Assembly: GCF_007097265.1 (NCBI RefSeq)
Contig: NZ_VJZP01000012.1
Span: 1 to 64,000, forward strand
Source: Flavobacterium gawalongense
Lineage (GTDB): Bacteria; Bacteroidota; Bacteroidia; Flavobacteriales; Flavobacteriaceae
Reading direction: 5' to 3'
DNA length: 64,000 nucleotides
Each line of letters starts with the position of its first letter. Positions within the stretch are counted from its first letter, which is position 1. The notes below the pieces were generated by a model, which had not been told where the DNA came from, made no database searches, and was given only the letters and a program-made list of their open reading frames with translations. A program made the position numbers and the translations under genes. Shown piece after piece: positions 46,101 to 57,800 of this stretch.

Positions 46101-49100
46101 ATTAATATCATTAGAATGATCATAAACTAAATTTTTATTTGCTAATGAATAACTTTTACCGTTGAGTATAATTTCTACATCATAATCTTCATCTTTCCAA
46201 GAAAAATACCATTTTGGTGAATACCCTGGTACGTTCTTATCAATTACTCCATCTGGAAATTCTCCTTGATTATCAGCATCAGCTATCTTTTTAATTTTAA
46301 CTTGCATATCAATTTTATCATATCTCTTAAAAGATATTCCTTTAGGATAAAAATTCATATCCTGATAAAACAATTTATTTGTATAACCTCCTACTGTACC
46401 AACTCTATTAATTTGTCTTCTTAAATTAACCCACGGAATATAGGTATTACTAAGATCGCAACAATCAAATTTTAATCCAGTAGCTGTTACATCAAGTTTT
46501 TGATAAGGACTTTCAATAAAAACACCAGGAGCAGGAGGAGTTTCTTTGGGAATATAAAAGTAAAACTTATCATTTTTGAAAGCATCTTCAAAAAAAAGTG
46601 CATCAAAATTCATTGTCGCTGCCTGATTAATAAAATAGTCTGGAATAGCCATCGTAAAAGTAGCTTCAACTACACCTCTAGTTCTTATGGCATAGGTATT
46701 AACTCCTGTTTTTTGCCAAGTTGTAGTAATATCATCACTATAATTTGATTTAGTTTTATCAACATTATCTGCAAAATAATCTGTTAAATATGAATTATAA
46801 TACGACGAATAATTTTTTAACAAAACCTCAGTTGTACTATTAATTTTTTCATTTTGTAATAATTCATTCACAAGCCCTAAAAAAGCAGCCTTAAACTTAT
46901 TTTTTATACCGCAGCCACCTTCTTCTTCGGATGCACTATTTATATCCAAACGTTGACCTATTAGATCAGCAGTAGTACCGCACTCCCCTATGATAGCATT
47001 TGTATGCCCCTTTAATACTATTTCTTTTTCAATATTATTTTCAATTACAACTGCTATTAGCTCGAAAGCAAAATTTCTATTTTCAGGATCAGAAGCCATT
47101 TTATCATAATAAAATTGTTTCAGGTTTTTTATCTTCCATGAAGTACCATAACTACTCCATTGCAAATCATCACTTTCTAAAGAAATAATCCCGTCAGGAA
47201 TATTAGAAAAATGCATTTCTAGGTTTGTGGAATTTACAAGAGCACTTGTTAACATTAGACCATCTGCCGGAAATGTACCTCCTAAACTTAGCAATAAATC
47301 TTTAGTAAGGTATTGAGCCTTGAATTGGTAATCAGACAAAGATATTGGATTATTAATTTTAGTATCTTTAAATAAACCATTTAAAAACAGATCTAAATCT
47401 AATAACATTGGACAATTTCCTGTCTGTTTATAATATTCAGCATCTACTTTGCTTTCTAATTCTATCAGAGCTTCTTGTGCCCCAATACCTGATTTATAGC
47501 CAAAATCGATAGGAGGAAAACGTTTTTCTTTGGTTCTTCCATTTGCATCTTCAACAGAATAATATGTTGCATTAGAATTTGAACAAAAAGATTGATTAAC
47601 AGTATATCTGAAATTAGAATAAAAACGAGGATGTAAAGAACCATAATATGAATTATTAATAGTTTGACTACCAATACATTTATTATAAGTTCCCTTATCA
47701 TAGGCATATTTAGCAATAAAAGTTTGTTTTATCTTTGCCTTATATGACTGATAATATGTTTTATAAACATTCCATACTTTATCTTTTTCTTCTGTCGTTA
47801 GTGAATTAAACGATAATTGGGTAAAATCACAGGTTTGATATGCATTACACATAACTGTCATTATAGCAGCTTGATACATTGTCGCTCCTTCGGTGGTGTT
47901 TTTTAAAAAAGTATCATATTGTGAATTAAGCGCATAACTCATAATTTCTTTTCTTAAATTAAAAGTACCCCCATCTTCAACATTAAGAAATTGCGTCTTA
48001 AAATAAGGATCGTTATTATAGATACCTGTGAGATCTGAACCAAAAGTTGCTTGTGCTTGACTATAAGTGGTAATGGTTTCTAAGTATCCATCGTACGCAT
48101 CGCTTGTTAATTTTTTAGTTACTGTTCCTCCATTTTCTGAAATGTATACTGTTGATTCATTTTTACATAACTCATTAGAATATACTAAATAATCATACTC
48201 TGGGTGATAACCAATTAATGATTTTGCCCAGGAACTATTCCAAGAGGCAATAAAATCACTTACATTTTTTAAATATTGTGGTCGTATGAAGGTTTCATTC
48301 TCGATTTTATTTTCAGATCCAGTTACTATTTCAGGGCTATACGATTTTGTATTTTCATCATAGGTTAAATTTATTAATGAGGGCTTACCTTTTTCGTCTA
48401 AATAAGCTGGTATGTTATTTTCATCTACAGTAAGAATTGGTTTTCTCCAATTATTTCCTGAAGAATTACCTTTGTATATGATTTTATTGTTCTCATTAAA
48501 TAAACTTAGTATATCCCAATCTATTACAGGTGTATCCAGTTTGGTATCGTCTATATTTCCATATTGACCTCCTATAGAAACATCTTTTAATAGGGCAGAT
48601 TCATTGAAATCGCATGAACTTACAAATGTTGGTCCACAAATCTTATCACATAATGAAACTAATTGTGTCCATTCTTTACTAAATTCCAGTACTTTGCTAT
48701 TTACATCTTCAACGGTAAAAGGCAAGCCAAAATTAATTGAAGTAACTCCACTAGGTAAATTTAAATTTGCAGCTAATGGCGTTCCAGACAATACTATGGT
48801 ACTGTTGTCGTTTTCCGGAATATTGTATGTGAGTTTTAATTTGTCACTTATAAACTTAGTTTCAGTTCCTGCGCTTTCTCGACATTCATCACAAGTAACA
48901 ACACAGTCTTCGGTAAGATTACTTTTTTTAAATTCCTCAGGATTTATATACGATCCGGAATTTGGATTAATTAAAAGTGAAGTATAATCTCTCAGATGTT
49001 CTTCTAGTTTTTCATTATTAACCTTTAACTCTTTAGTCAAGGTATAAGCTCCTGTATTTAATAGAATATCATCAGAGGTAATTGTACTTGACTCACTGAT

Positions 49101-51089
49101 TTTTTTATTTTTGGTCTCTGGAGAAAACTTTTCAGTATCGCATTGATCCTTCAAACTTATACTTAATTCATATTCAACAGGATAAGCTTTATTTACCAAT
49201 TGGGGTGTAAAACTAGGTAATTGATTTACTGTATAAATTATTTTATGATTAATATTATTTCCAGCAACACCTAACTGACGGGAATAACTTAAAATATCAT
49301 TATAATCAGAATGAGCTCCAGTACTGTTTAAAAGATTGTTGTCTAATAGGGTATCAACATCACCGCTATTATTTTTTCCTAATAAATCTACTGTTATTGT
49401 TTTATGTAAATTTGGATTCTTTTCGTCATCCAACCCCGTTAAACTTAGGGGGTTATCTCCTGCCAAAGCTGTTGCTATAGTTCTTCCTTGGGGATCTATA
49501 TAACTTACGCTTAATTGAGAATTTGGATCTTGCACTATATTCTTTTTATAGTGGGAATCATATCCAACTTCATATCCAAATAATCGATTCAATTCCTTTT
49601 GGTTAGGAATTGTGTAAATGTATTTCATCTCATGGCCAGTACCTAATTGATGGTCTTCTCCAACACCACCTTTTCTACTAATCCGACCTGTATTATCCGG
49701 GGTGTATTCTACTTGACTAAAAGGATACATTTTAGCATCAGGGATAAAATTTCTAAAAGGCGAATTTATATCGTTTTTTGATGAGTAATATTGAGATGCC
49801 CCTTGATTATCGTTAATTTTCGGTGTCTTAGTATCACATAAAATAGAACTAGATAAATCATAATCAAAATCAGAATAAGAAAATAATTCATTATTTAAAT
49901 TAGTATTCATTCCCTTATAAAAACGAATAAACTTGTTTTTTATAGGTGTAGGTAAAACTTCAATGGCCGCTCTACCTTGTGCATCATAAATCACTTCTCC
50001 TACAATTGCATTATCTTCGGTATTTATTTTGGTTACTGTTTGACGGTTTCTTAATGAGCCATCAAAATAACTAACTACCTCTTTCTTTTTACCTTGCTCT
50101 GCATAACTAGCTTGAAATTGCCAGTTTTTATCTTTTTCGTGTGATTTAACTTCTATAATTCCATTACTCCAATCAGAAATGGTATTTTTATTTTCAATTC
50201 CAGTGCTCCATAATCCATAGCAAACTTGATTGGTATTGTTTAGTAAACGACCAACTGCCCTTACTCTAAAAATCACATATCCATTAGGATAAATAAGTGG
50301 TATTTCATAATTCAAATTTGCTGTCTGAATACGCGTGTTATTTAATTCAAAATCTCTATCATTAAAATTAATTTTGTCTGCGGATAGTTTTGAATTTATA
50401 TCTGAGTTACTATAATTATCTACCCAAGTCCATTCTAACTCATATTCTATTGCTCCAACTAATTTATCCCATGCAAATTTTAATGAAGCAGGGCTTCCAT
50501 CTAAATCATTTTCAATTTTAGCAACTACATGAGGTAATTGTTGAGTAATTTTATAATAACGTTCCGTTTCAAATCCTAACTCTAAAGTGATACTTTGATT
50601 TATGTTTGTAGGTGTTGTTTTTTTTATTGACACTGTAACACCATATCTATTTTGCAATGTATGAAGATCTATATTTTTGTACTCTTTTCCATTATCTTGA
50701 CGGTTATACTCGACAACAAATAAACGTTCATATTTTGCGGTAATATCCTTACTTCCATCAGGTAACAATGGTGTTATTTCCAAAAGTACTTTTGTAGTTC
50801 TTTTATCGTGTGGAATAAAATCTCCATTGTCCCTTAAGATTATATAAGCTTTTGGATTTATTGAGACATGATTAGGTACAGTAATTTCTGAATCAACTAA
50901 AGTATAGGTTTTTATTACATCATTACCATTAACTTTAATGGGACCATTTATATCTGTAGCTCCTCTATAGACTTGTTTTTGTTTATAAAAATTGTTTTGT
51001 CCATACGTAAAAAACGACGAGAAAATCATTAAAAAAATTACATATCGTAAATATGTTTTTTTGGCTATGTGTAAGGTAGAATTATTCAT
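40116..51089 (-). CDS. Full-length RHS/YD-repeat toxin (3657 aa)
   Basis: A signal peptide (1-30, ending FFTYGQ) is followed by a DUF6443-like N-terminal region with [15 protein letters not shown] near 365, then a long beta-rich shell. YD repeats cover about 2030-2690 ([28 protein letters not shown]). Thrombospondin-3-like Asp-rich repeats ([18 protein letters not shown]) cover about 3150-3278. The RHS core is about 3336-3424 ([24 protein letters not shown]), with a variable toxin tip at 3425-3657. The tip has [17 protein letters not shown] and [10 protein letters not shown] in order, resembling the R-S-E pattern of ADP-ribosyltransferase folds (tentative). The shell should encapsulate and deliver the tip. 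Confidence 0.9.
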   Translation of the reverse strand: MNNSTLHIAKKTYLRYVIFLMIFSSFFTYGQNNFYKQKQVYRGATDINGPIKVNGNDVIKTYTLVDSEITVPNHVSINPKAYIILRDNGDFIPHDKRTTKVLLEITPLLPDGSKDITAKYERLFVVEYNRQDNGKEYKNIDLHTLQNRYGVTVSIKKTTPTNINQSITLELGFETERYYKITQQLPHVVAKIENDLDGSPASLKFAWDKLVGAIEYELEWTWVDNYSNSDINSKLSADKINFNDRDFELNNTRIQTANLNYEIPLIYPNGYVIFRVRAVGRLLNNTNQVCYGLWSTGIENKNTISDWSNGIIEVKSHEKDKNWQFQASYAEQGKKKEVVSYFDGSLRNRQTVTKINTEDNAIVGEVIYDAQGRAAIEVLPTPIKNKFIRFYKGMNTNLNNELFSYSDFDYDLSSSILCDTKTPKINDNQGASQYYSSKNDINSPFRNFIPDAKMYPFSQVEYTPDNTGRISRKGGVGEDHQLGTGHEMKYIYTIPNQKELNRLFGYEVGYDSHYKKNIVQDPNSQLSVSYIDPQGRTIATALAGDNPLSLTGLDDEKNPNLHKTITVDLLGKNNSGDVDTLLDNNLLNSTGAHSDYNDILSYSRQLGVAGNNINHKIIYTVNQLPSFTPQLVNKAYPVEYELSISLKDQCDTEKFSPETKNKKISESSTITSDDILLNTGAYTLTKELKVNNEKLEEHLRDYTSLLINPNSGSYINPEEFKKSNLTEDCVVTCDECRESAGTETKFISDKLKLTYNIPENDNSTIVLSGTPLAANLNLPSGVTSINFGLPFTVEDVNSKVLEFSKEWTQLVSLCDKICGPTFVSSCDFNESALLKDVSIGGQYGNIDDTKLDTPVIDWDILSLFNENNKIIYKGNSSGNNWRKPILTVDENNIPAYLDEKGKPSLINLTYDENTKSYSPEIVTGSENKIENETFIRPQYLKNVSDFIASWNSSWAKSLIGYHPEYDYLVYSNELCKNESTVYISENGGTVTKKLTSDAYDGYLETITTYSQAQATFGSDLTGIYNNDPYFKTQFLNVEDGGTFNLRKEIMSYALNSQYDTFLKNTTEGATMYQAAIMTVMCNAYQTCDFTQLSFNSLTTEEKDKVWNVYKTYYQSYKAKIKQTFIAKYAYDKGTYNKCIGSQTINNSYYGSLHPRFYSNFRYTVNQSFCSNSNATYYSVEDANGRTKEKRFPPIDFGYKSGIGAQEALIELESKVDAEYYKQTGNCPMLLDLDLFLNGLFKDTKINNPISLSDYQFKAQYLTKDLLLSLGGTFPADGLMLTSALVNSTNLEMHFSNIPDGIISLESDDLQWSSYGTSWKIKNLKQFYYDKMASDPENRNFAFELIAVVIENNIEKEIVLKGHTNAIIGECGTTADLIGQRLDINSASEEEGGCGIKNKFKAAFLGLVNELLQNEKINSTTEVLLKNYSSYYNSYLTDYFADNVDKTKSNYSDDITTTWQKTGVNTYAIRTRGVVEATFTMAIPDYFINQAATMNFDALFFEDAFKNDKFYFYIPKETPPAPGVFIESPYQKLDVTATGLKFDCCDLSNTYIPWVNLRRQINRVGTVGGYTNKLFYQDMNFYPKGISFKRYDKIDMQVKIKKIADADNQGEFPDGVIDKNVPGYSPKWYFSWKDEDYDVEIILNGKSYSLANKNLVYDHSNDINYYDYEHYPAYNVFSWNNYYPASFDVNDFNYKIDNAIDFKSLVFGTSTPVIAGASITPFINNGQYSNIDKKLILDSDKEIFWTDVQTFNLDNALDLDFGLGFRFNNELTYLGEGYGYFGAVMQIDSDHNSENSQNVLDQIYVFADSGEKSECELCVPQTVRPIACDEAYQDYLSFMNYDSNGNSLRIINKEKINDYAADRNQFCNNNYQYLIDSYKYYIEQLNVTQVDDLNYITLGEFGNTKLNYGYEKIKEAIDLYVAYNQSSFNVTQSDRKFWNKFVNEDYVTSEGTCGSSITTQPVESSSVIATGDPCEIISKLNAEIYQQEAYNAYILELQENFVRDYLKAATDKVVENFSLTYTDKEYQYTLYYYDQAGNLIKTVPPEGVRRLDLEEVVGGNTVNDLVNKNRVNNTTLNENKTLPNHEYKTEYRYNTLNQLVWQKTPDGGETKFAYDDLGRIIASQNAKQLINNRFSYTKYDDLGRIIEAGEVNPNSPNYSINSTGRLINSGQIMNKFESSLATSEVTRTVYDIDPELGTGKASSLFKSASSVKHNRNRVTGIFYHENGNQAFNNAILYNYDVHGNVKEQVTYNAYLKSLGCTEGKLELNQQNDCEAYLKRVVYEYDLISGNVNRVTFQPKKDDQFIHRYSYDADNRIVNLETSSDGEIWETDAKYNYYPHGPLARTELGNDNIQGIDYAYTLQGWLKAVNSENLTQPNNDIGKDGVVGAPFQVADTFGYSLSYYDGDYKAIANDNGSATFKPLQYSRDTNGGNEKNLYNGNIKQMTTAIRNFKNEPIAVQKNNYSYDQLNRIQGMTSKAINQITSAYTNSYQTSYTYDRNGNIKTLNRTAPDNTGVVKSMDQLNYNYISKTNQLALVHDEITDSGFNVDLKNQDLTASYTNDNDRSHNYLYDKIGQLIMDKKEELTIEWRVDGKIKKINKGSFSNLNNPSKAIVQNITNTITFEYDGLGNRIAKINTDIKNNSTSKETTYYSRDAQGNVLGVYQLSESNSGNKKTAVMRIKEHHLFGSSRLGLEEKNQIVYNLKVQTPGVAPTEDIQDVAMACTTCTNNENKWVHTTMLPKTAVNIVKDYALRLNNNTSAQWEIQPSENIVLDDDTIEMETLVKVLDNPANGTYHIGSFAYMGKYISSSDNFIPVPILSSEQPLPECVTAVTNPAVSPNPETISLSRENVCTTTSDDASLRIPLSETLELGKNGSLSFKLTDFTKENNNKIGFIIDGKQYGFVILNNKIYLEYGSQLYGPYSTATAGIVCSLERNNGLMNYKIGTRLLYASVSSNVASIFLDLGKPGNIISQISLSRQGSITYNVANELNLSMIKSNEGYTPQAHLTQYRQNTITNEIIKRETTIAGGLTSVLNAQKGITLNYNHQGHLNYDYLYVNGAGTQKALMWQNEVAATAMPAITAQGQATLGSMQGNTLPMDMCYYNYKIKSLNYNNDISHRFSFNDETNSNPQEESQQTSMQVSPSANRQLGPCLADSDGDGIYDLYEIDSNGFAHDTDSDGIANHLDPDDDGDGIVTKYENADPNNDHNPTDALNSNSDTNVNNPNLIINTLPDYLDVDDDGDGYATWETTEGGMGYPNPPAGTAYILDDDNNGIVNYLDPASIIYPATKAMFNKNYVNLVGDKRFELSNHLGNVLVVISDKKIADNSKIVTQFNPDVLSFSDYYPFGMLIPNRHGNSGAYRYGFQGQEMDNELKGEGNSLNYTFRMHDPRVGRFFAIDPLFKEYPHYTPYSFSGNKVIASIEFEGLEDVWVADGGSTVKKVGPYVGAYTSEQAANNRYLQFTARLPKVARPQAEIRSDNLEDQVNKYRGVNPGLAISRGVIDGFQEAPMVILPEMAFAKAAKVYQAFKKSKLVLSAIETGYEAAVQSSSKEALLGSLKAQEGATLYRVGTEGVSKQGAEAQFWSLENPLLDPVKYAEKYNVPLKNVKNANFIETATLKQDAKFITREAGSAPGSANNGKGIEVVVEPGGTTNNLITPIKN

Positions 51090-51101
51090 AAAATACTTCG
51101 G

Positions 51102-51842
51102 TTATGATTTATAGATAGTATACCCTAAATAATTATGGGCCGGTTTGATTTCATTTCCTTTTATTGATATATAACTTTCGTTTCGGAATAGCTTACTCTC
51201 TTTTTTCTCATTTCGAGTACGTGCAGAAAAAGAAATCTCAATTCTAGGCTTATTACTGATTAATCTTCCTTTGGAATCTTTGGAATCAATCTGATTAGCC
51301 AAATACAAAATTTGTTTTATGACATGGAAATTTGTTTTACGGATTTGAAAAATTATTTTGTAAAACGGATTAACTTCATTATCTTTTTTAGGAGTTATTT
51401 CACAAACAAAAAACTCACCCTTACTAGAAATTAATTTTGCATTAAACTCTTTTAAATAACGATCTACTACTAAAGGATTTTGTAATGTAGTTTCATCGCT
51501 TTGAATCATTGCAATTACTTTATTGACATTATCGATTCTAATTCCATAGGGTGGTAAAGTAATAATTTCTGTTTCTTTTATTTTAATATAACTAGAATTA
51601 TCCTTTTTTATAATATACCCTTGGTACTTCTCAAGTATTTTATTCGTTACATAATCGGCATACATAATATATTGGCTGTTGTATGAAAAATAACTACTTT
51701 TTTGATAAGCTAATGATGCTTTTTTGATTATATCGTTAGCATTATATTTACTTTCTTTTTCTTGTGAAAAACTTAAGGTACTAATGAAATAAAACATTAA
51801 AAAACTGGTTTTTAATGTTTTGGAAAACTTATAAGATATCAT
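51102..51842 (-). CDS. LolA-like periplasmic protein of the RHS operon
   Basis: A 246-aa protein with a signal peptide (ending TLSFSQ) and a beta-rich body that looks like the half-barrel of LolA/LolB-type lipid carriers (DIIKKASLAYQKSSYFSYNS, then IFQIRKTNFHVIKQILYLAN). It lies between the roughly 993-aa protein and the giant rhs gene with only short gaps, so it is co-transcribed. A role in moving the RHS complex or a lipid-modified partner to the outer membrane is inferred from context. Confidence 0.5.
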   Translation of the reverse strand: MISYKFSKTLKTSFLMFYFISTLSFSQEKESKYNANDIIKKASLAYQKSSYFSYNSQYIMYADYVTNKILEKYQGYIIKKDNSSYIKIKETEIITLPPYGIRIDNVNKVIAMIQSDETTLQNPLVVDRYLKEFNAKLISSKGEFFVCEITPKKDNEVNPFYKIIFQIRKTNFHVIKQILYLANQIDSKDSKGRLISNKPRIEISFSARTRNEKKESKLFRNESYISIKGNEIKPAHNYLGYTIYKS

Positions 51843-51845
51843 ATA

Positions 51846-54827
51846 CTATTGTTTTTTTGCATTTCCACTACGAGTTTCTTGTATTGTAAACACTCCTTTT
51901 TCCGTTTCTTTTTTTATTCTTATTAAGCCTCCTTCTAAATCGTATTCATAATAAGTTGAATAATTATTTTCATCTAGTTCTGCCATTAAACGCTGTGTTT
52001 TTTGATCATATACGAAACTTTTCATACTCCCTTTACTAGGAATTATTCTCACATCATCAAAATAGGTAACTCTTTCATCATTATTTGAATTTACCAATTC
52101 CAGAAAAAAATCATCCGCAGTTTCTGGAACAACAAATTCACCAGTAATACGTTGCCAACCGTCTATTATATTTCCGGTAGGAAAAAATGATATATTATCC
52201 CGTTTGTTCTTATCAATTTTATCCGAAAATCCAATCAATACATAGCTGTTTTCATATTTTTTAAATTGTAAATAGGGATTGTTTTCATATTCTTCTTTTA
52301 CCCATGCACTCACTAAATATTTTTCTTTGGGAACTAAATCAAAAGAAGCACAATTTTTACATTCAGGTGGAGTTGTACATCCTAGTTGATCATTTTTAAC
52401 AGAAACAATATTTGAATCATCTGATTTTAAAAGCGCCCCGTCTAAACGTAAAACTCTAAAAGCAAAGCTATTGTTTCCCAATTGTCCTAATTCGCCTACG
52501 GCAACCGCATCATAAATAACATCAATTTTTTGACCTGGATTTAATACATAGCCTTCGCCAAAACTAATTTTCATCCAGTTTGCCTGTTCACAAGAAGTTT
52601 GACTCCAAGTATTCCATAAACTTTCTGTTGAACTAGAATTCTCTAGTGAACTTGCATAGGAAACACTACCACCTGCAGGTAAAGTAACTGGAGTTTCACA
52701 AGAATAATTAATGGTCATTTCACTTCCTCTCAATACTTTTTTAAATTCAGTTTGATCTCCTTGATGAGGCTTATTATTTACTAAATCGGTTACTATTAAT
52801 GGAACCGATCCTCGATTCATAAATTCCATTTTGTATTGAATTTTATCGCCATTTCTCACTCTCTTTTCAGGGAAAACTTGCTGCTTTACCCCTAATGCAG
52901 TCCACTCATTATCCACAGGACACTTTACGTACATATTCGATGTTGCATAAACAATATTATTAACAACAATTTCCGTTTTACTTTCCTGACTATCTGTTTG
53001 TTCTGTATACACATTCAAGTTGTTTAATAAAATATCTCCAGCGTTAACTTCTTTAGATAATAGAGCATCAAATTCAATATATATATACTTATTATCTGTA
53101 CAGTTGTAAGGGAGAATAAAATTAGGTTTTGAAGCTAAACTAATCTCTCCTGTTTGATTAAGTGGAGGACGCTGAACAAAAACATTACTATTGCTATTTG
53201 GAAAGTTTTTAATTTCAGATTGACTTTCTTGTAAATAATAAAATTCTCTGTCTAAAGGATTTGATTCATTAGTATAAGCATATCTAAATTGACCAGCATA
53301 TAATATTTTATCACTTAGCAAATGCTTCAAATTGATGTTGGACAATTCAATCCTGCCATTATTTATAACTTTAATTCTAAATGTTACTGTTTCACCGGGG
53401 TTTGCATAAATTTTATTAGCAAACGTATTGGATGCATTTGTTTTGACTTTGTAATCAACTATTAAATTGGGAGTACAAGATTGGGATTTTAACTTAACTA
53501 TAAACTTGCCAATTTGATTAAATGGAGTTATTATACTATCCGAATAGAAGTAATAATTTATATCCAAATTAGAAACTTGAGTATTTTTAAAATTGATATT
53601 CTTAATAAGATTTATAGGTGTATCCATAATGAAATGGACTTTTTCAACACTGCTATTTGGCTCTACGGTAGTATTCCATTTATTATTGTAATAGTAGGTT
53701 GCATTTTCAAACGGGTTACTAATCAGTTTATCTCTTAACGGAATTGGAATTTCTACCAATAAACTCGCTTTTTTATTATGATAGTCAGGAGATATATTAC
53801 TCTTAATTTGTATGTAAGCTTGATCTAATGGACAAGTATCACATGGGAAATTTGAAACGGCATCGGCGTTCAATACGAATACCCCACCCTCACATTTTTC
53901 ACATTGTGAATTTGAAAATTCAGATCCATTTGAAGGAGCAATTGGCACTGTATTTAAAGGAGACAAGGCACATGCTTCTGGAAAATTACCCGAAAGACTA
54001 ACTGTAGGATGAGTCATACTCGTTTGTAGCACACATGTCTCACATGGGTACTGTACATATAAATCAAAATTTTGATTTATTTTATTAATTTCAGGAATAC
54101 CCCATACTAATGAATTTTCTGACGGAATAACAAATGAAACCGGAGTGTACGAATTTTCTTGATATAGACCGATTAATTTTGCACAAGGAGGTAATTTAGC
54201 TGTAATTTTAGCGTCCGAAATTAGATACCTGTATTTGGAGTCAATCTCAGGATTAGAAGCCTGTATTTTATATAATATTACATTATCACTGTAACATAAA
54301 GAAGAATTGGTATTAGTTTCTTGAGTAAATATAATTTTTGCCCTGTTTAAAATATCACTCCCTTTAACTTGTTGAATTTGACTACTTATTGGAGTATTTC
54401 CAGAACAACCGAAAAGTACTTTAATTTCCTGATTAGCTTGGTCACAGGTATTTCCATTAGGAAACGCTAATTCCATCGTCGGTGCATTAATAGCTCCTCC
54501 ATTGGAAACCCCTAGGGGGATTTTGTCAATAATAATTTTTTCAGGATTCTCATTATTGATAGTAGCTTCAAGAAGGATTCCATCAATATTAATTAGAGTT
54601 AGTGATCCCTTTTGAATTTCTAACCTCCCAATTTCACAATTATTAATCGAATTTAAGTTAAATTTTAAAAGAAAATGATTTTTCTTTCCAACTATCGAAT
54701 CTATCGAAAATAAATTATTTTGGTCATTAGATGTTCCTCCACTTTGACTATGAGCTAAATACACTGGTAGCATTGATATGAATAGAACGAAATAGATGAG
54801 AAAATTATTTTTTTTGATACTTTTCAT
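51846..54827 (-). CDS. Large secreted repeat protein with a YD-type C-terminus
   Basis: About 993 aa from the Met at 54827 (MKSIKKNNFLIY), which gives a good signal peptide ending LAHSQ; an upstream Met at 54848 adds seven residues. It has several Cys pairs (CETC, CEKC, CDTC, CKNC) and DUF11-like domains (TFRIKVINNGRIELSN, PGEKxxY-type repeats). The C-terminal ~170 residues hold LVSAWVKEEY, GWQRITGEF, YFDDVRIIPSKGSMKSFVYD and RLMAELDENNYSTYYEYD. That last block usually closes giant YD-repeat shell proteins, but here it is on a separate gene from the preceding 1814-aa protein. Confidence 0.68.
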   Translation of the reverse strand: MKSIKKNNFLIYFVLFISMLPVYLAHSQSGGTSNDQNNLFSIDSIVGKKNHFLLKFNLNSINNCEIGRLEIQKGSLTLINIDGILLEATINNENPEKIIIDKIPLGVSNGGAINAPTMELAFPNGNTCDQANQEIKVLFGCSGNTPISSQIQQVKGSDILNRAKIIFTQETNTNSSLCYSDNVILYKIQASNPEIDSKYRYLISDAKITAKLPPCAKLIGLYQENSYTPVSFVIPSENSLVWGIPEINKINQNFDLYVQYPCETCVLQTSMTHPTVSLSGNFPEACALSPLNTVPIAPSNGSEFSNSQCEKCEGGVFVLNADAVSNFPCDTCPLDQAYIQIKSNISPDYHNKKASLLVEIPIPLRDKLISNPFENATYYYNNKWNTTVEPNSSVEKVHFIMDTPINLIKNINFKNTQVSNLDINYYFYSDSIITPFNQIGKFIVKLKSQSCTPNLIVDYKVKTNASNTFANKIYANPGETVTFRIKVINNGRIELSNINLKHLLSDKILYAGQFRYAYTNESNPLDREFYYLQESQSEIKNFPNSNSNVFVQRPPLNQTGEISLASKPNFILPYNCTDNKYIYIEFDALLSKEVNAGDILLNNLNVYTEQTDSQESKTEIVVNNIVYATSNMYVKCPVDNEWTALGVKQQVFPEKRVRNGDKIQYKMEFMNRGSVPLIVTDLVNNKPHQGDQTEFKKVLRGSEMTINYSCETPVTLPAGGSVSYASSLENSSSTESLWNTWSQTSCEQANWMKISFGEGYVLNPGQKIDVIYDAVAVGELGQLGNNSFAFRVLRLDGALLKSDDSNIVSVKNDQLGCTTPPECKNCASFDLVPKEKYLVSAWVKEEYENNPYLQFKKYENSYVLIGFSDKIDKNKRDNISFFPTGNIIDGWQRITGEFVVPETADDFFLELVNSNNDERVTYFDDVRIIPSKGSMKSFVYDQKTQRLMAELDENNYSTYYEYDLEGGLIRIKKETEKGVFTIQETRSGNAKKQ

Positions 54828-54865
54828 GGCTTTATCTTTGTATTGCAATTAATAACCTGTTAAAT

Positions 54866-57800
54866 TTAAAGAGCAGTGGTACTAGGTACTGGTTTACACC
54901 CTTCAACTTTTCGAATGAATGTAGCTTTTGTGCCAGATTTAACCCCTAAACTTTTATTACCAGTATGAGATTTTTTAGTAGTTACAAATACCTGATTATC
55001 AATTAATCCTTGAGAAAAACCAAAATGTGGTTTTAAATAAAAAACATTAACCTCATTGTCGTAATCTTCAAAACCATCAAAACCAATTTCTCTATACTGT
55101 GAATTAGAAGCTACAGCAACGGGTAAAGTGTATTTGTTTCCATATTGTGCCGATGAATACCTGTTCAAAGCATCTTTGTTTTCAAGTTCAACCCCATAAG
55201 GGTTGTATTTTGTTACTTGACTTGCGAAAGTCCATCCAGCTGGATCAATACCCCATTTTTTGTTATTAATGCTGTAAAAAGAATTGAAATTGGTAAAAAA
55301 ACCTGTTTTTCTGCGATGTGTAGTAACATCATTATTACGCCCTGAAAGGTAAGCATATGACTTTATTGGCCTCCAATTGCCTTTCAAATTGTAAATAAAT
55401 GGGTTCACGGCTACACCTTCTCCATTTATAAGACCATTTTCATTTGGTAAGCCCATTTCGCATTGCGATTGCCAATCATCATTATACTCTATTGCACTCG
55501 CATTAATCACTTTACGATTATCTACACTGCCTTGGTAATTAAAAGTTGCATTCGTAATATTATTTACAAGAATACCATTATTAGATGGGTCAATTGGATT
55601 TATCATACTTGTTACAGAAGCCATATTTGCCATTTGCTGGTTCCTATTTCCTGACCTTACTACTTTAATATCAAATGCGTGAGTTGTATTTATTTCCTGC
55701 GAACTATTTCCTGAAATTAATTTCACGGCTTTTTTATCTGAATTATATCCATACACCCATAATTTAGTATATTCATGCCCTAATCCGTTGGGGTCATATA
55801 TTAATTCATCTCCAATTTTTAAATATTTAGAAATATCTTCACTAGTAGGCATATCTTTCAAGGTAAATAAATTAGGTTGCCCTGAATAATTAATTAAGGT
55901 ACCTTCTAAATCTAGATTTTCAGAAGCCATTCCCATATTATTATAGTACCAATAGGCAGGATAATTAAAACTGTAATATTTATCATCAAATTCATTGATA
56001 GTTTCTGTTAATAATACTTGTCCAGATTGAGAATCCCAAGCTAAATTTTTAGTGGAAACTCTTGAACCTAAATCATGGGCTACCTTCTCAATTAAAATAC
56101 CTGTTTTATGAATTACTTTAGTTGTAACGGCAGTTCGTAACTGTGTGTCATGGTAACTACCTCTAGGCAATAATAAAGGAACGAAGCCTGGAAAAATGCC
56201 AATAAGGAAAGATGCTAAATTGCCATCAAAACCAAAAGAAGTAGATGAACTAGTGCTTTCATTAAAATCATTTACCATGTCATAATCAACTCCTATCAAC
56301 TGCTTTTGAACTTCCCCTTTTGAATTTATAGTTGGTAATTCATTTGTTAATTTATTATTGCTATCTACATTATATTTATATTCTACCATTGAAATAGGTT
56401 TACTGTCAATACCTTCTGGATATACCTCTTCCGATTTTAATTTTCCATTCATATCATTGGTCTCTATTACAAAACCTTGAGAAGCAGTAACGTGTAACCG
56501 TGAAAATTCAAACATCATGCTGAGTAATAAGTTTGATTGACTATGTGTAGGTGTTAATTGCCTATCAGTAAAATCAACTTTTGTAGGAAAATCTTTTGAA
56601 GTGTAAAAACTAGTCACTGTTTTACCTGTCCCATGTTTTTTCAAGGATTTTCCGTTTTCATTTTTGTTTAGATTAGTTACGGTAACTCTCGAATATGTTA
56701 CTTTTGGTGACGGAAAAAAACTCTCTCCAAATGGTTTTTCAACGTAATTCAATTCTTTAGGAGCACTTAATATTTCAGCATAATTTCCAGTTTTTGCATA
56801 AAATGGTTCTACAAAAGGATTTTCATTTGAAGCATTGGGTTCAAACGTTGCAACTCCAGAAGAAGATGTACCATTTGAATCTGAATAATTATATTCTTGT
56901 CCATATTTTTCTTTATACGTTTCATTTGTTTCAACTGAATTCATAACATTCCACTCATCACTGAGAGTTATTTTTTTCACCCTCAATCCTCCACCTAATT
57001 TTTTACCATTTGGATTTTCCAATCGAATCCATGACTTGGTAGGATCAAATCTTTGGGCACATTTTTTTTCTAATAACCTAGCATTAGGCCCTGTTACAAG
57101 TTCTTTCATTGCACCAATACTAGATACCAGATCGCGAACAATAGCAAATACTTTTTTATTTACCTCGTCACCACCACTACTGTAAATCAATCTGTTTAAA
57201 TAAGTTCTTCCGAATCCCCACCCAGTTTTACTTATTGGATTAACTTGTCTATTATTAATTACCAATCCACCATCTAAATTGACGAATTTAAGAGGAATGG
57301 ATGCAATACCATTTACATCAACGCGTATGTCTAAATCTTTTTTAATTTCAAAATAGCCACTTACATAGTCACTTTTATCAGTGGTCATATTTAGTAGAAA
57401 ACGAAAATAAATTGGTTTGTCAATGTTTTCAGAAAGGTACTTTTTAATAAATTCTTCTTTTGTAATATTTTTATCTAATGGGTCTACTTTTACATAAATA
57501 TATCTATTTTGATTTATTCCAAAATCATATAACAAATTACTATCTCTTACGTTTACGTCAGGTCCAGATCCGATAACTTTAAACATTTGCATTGCTTTTT
57601 TATTTTGTACATAGGCGTAATCATCACTTTCTGTACTCACTTCAATTTTCCCTCCTGAAGGTAAATCAATGGTTTTCAAAGTCCAAGCTCCGGTATTTAT
57701 ATCTGCATCTGCTTTGTTTTGTTCTACGAATGGAAATTCAGCATTTGGAATTCCATTTTTATTTGAATCTTTATAATTCCCCCAAATATCAAACCCTTTA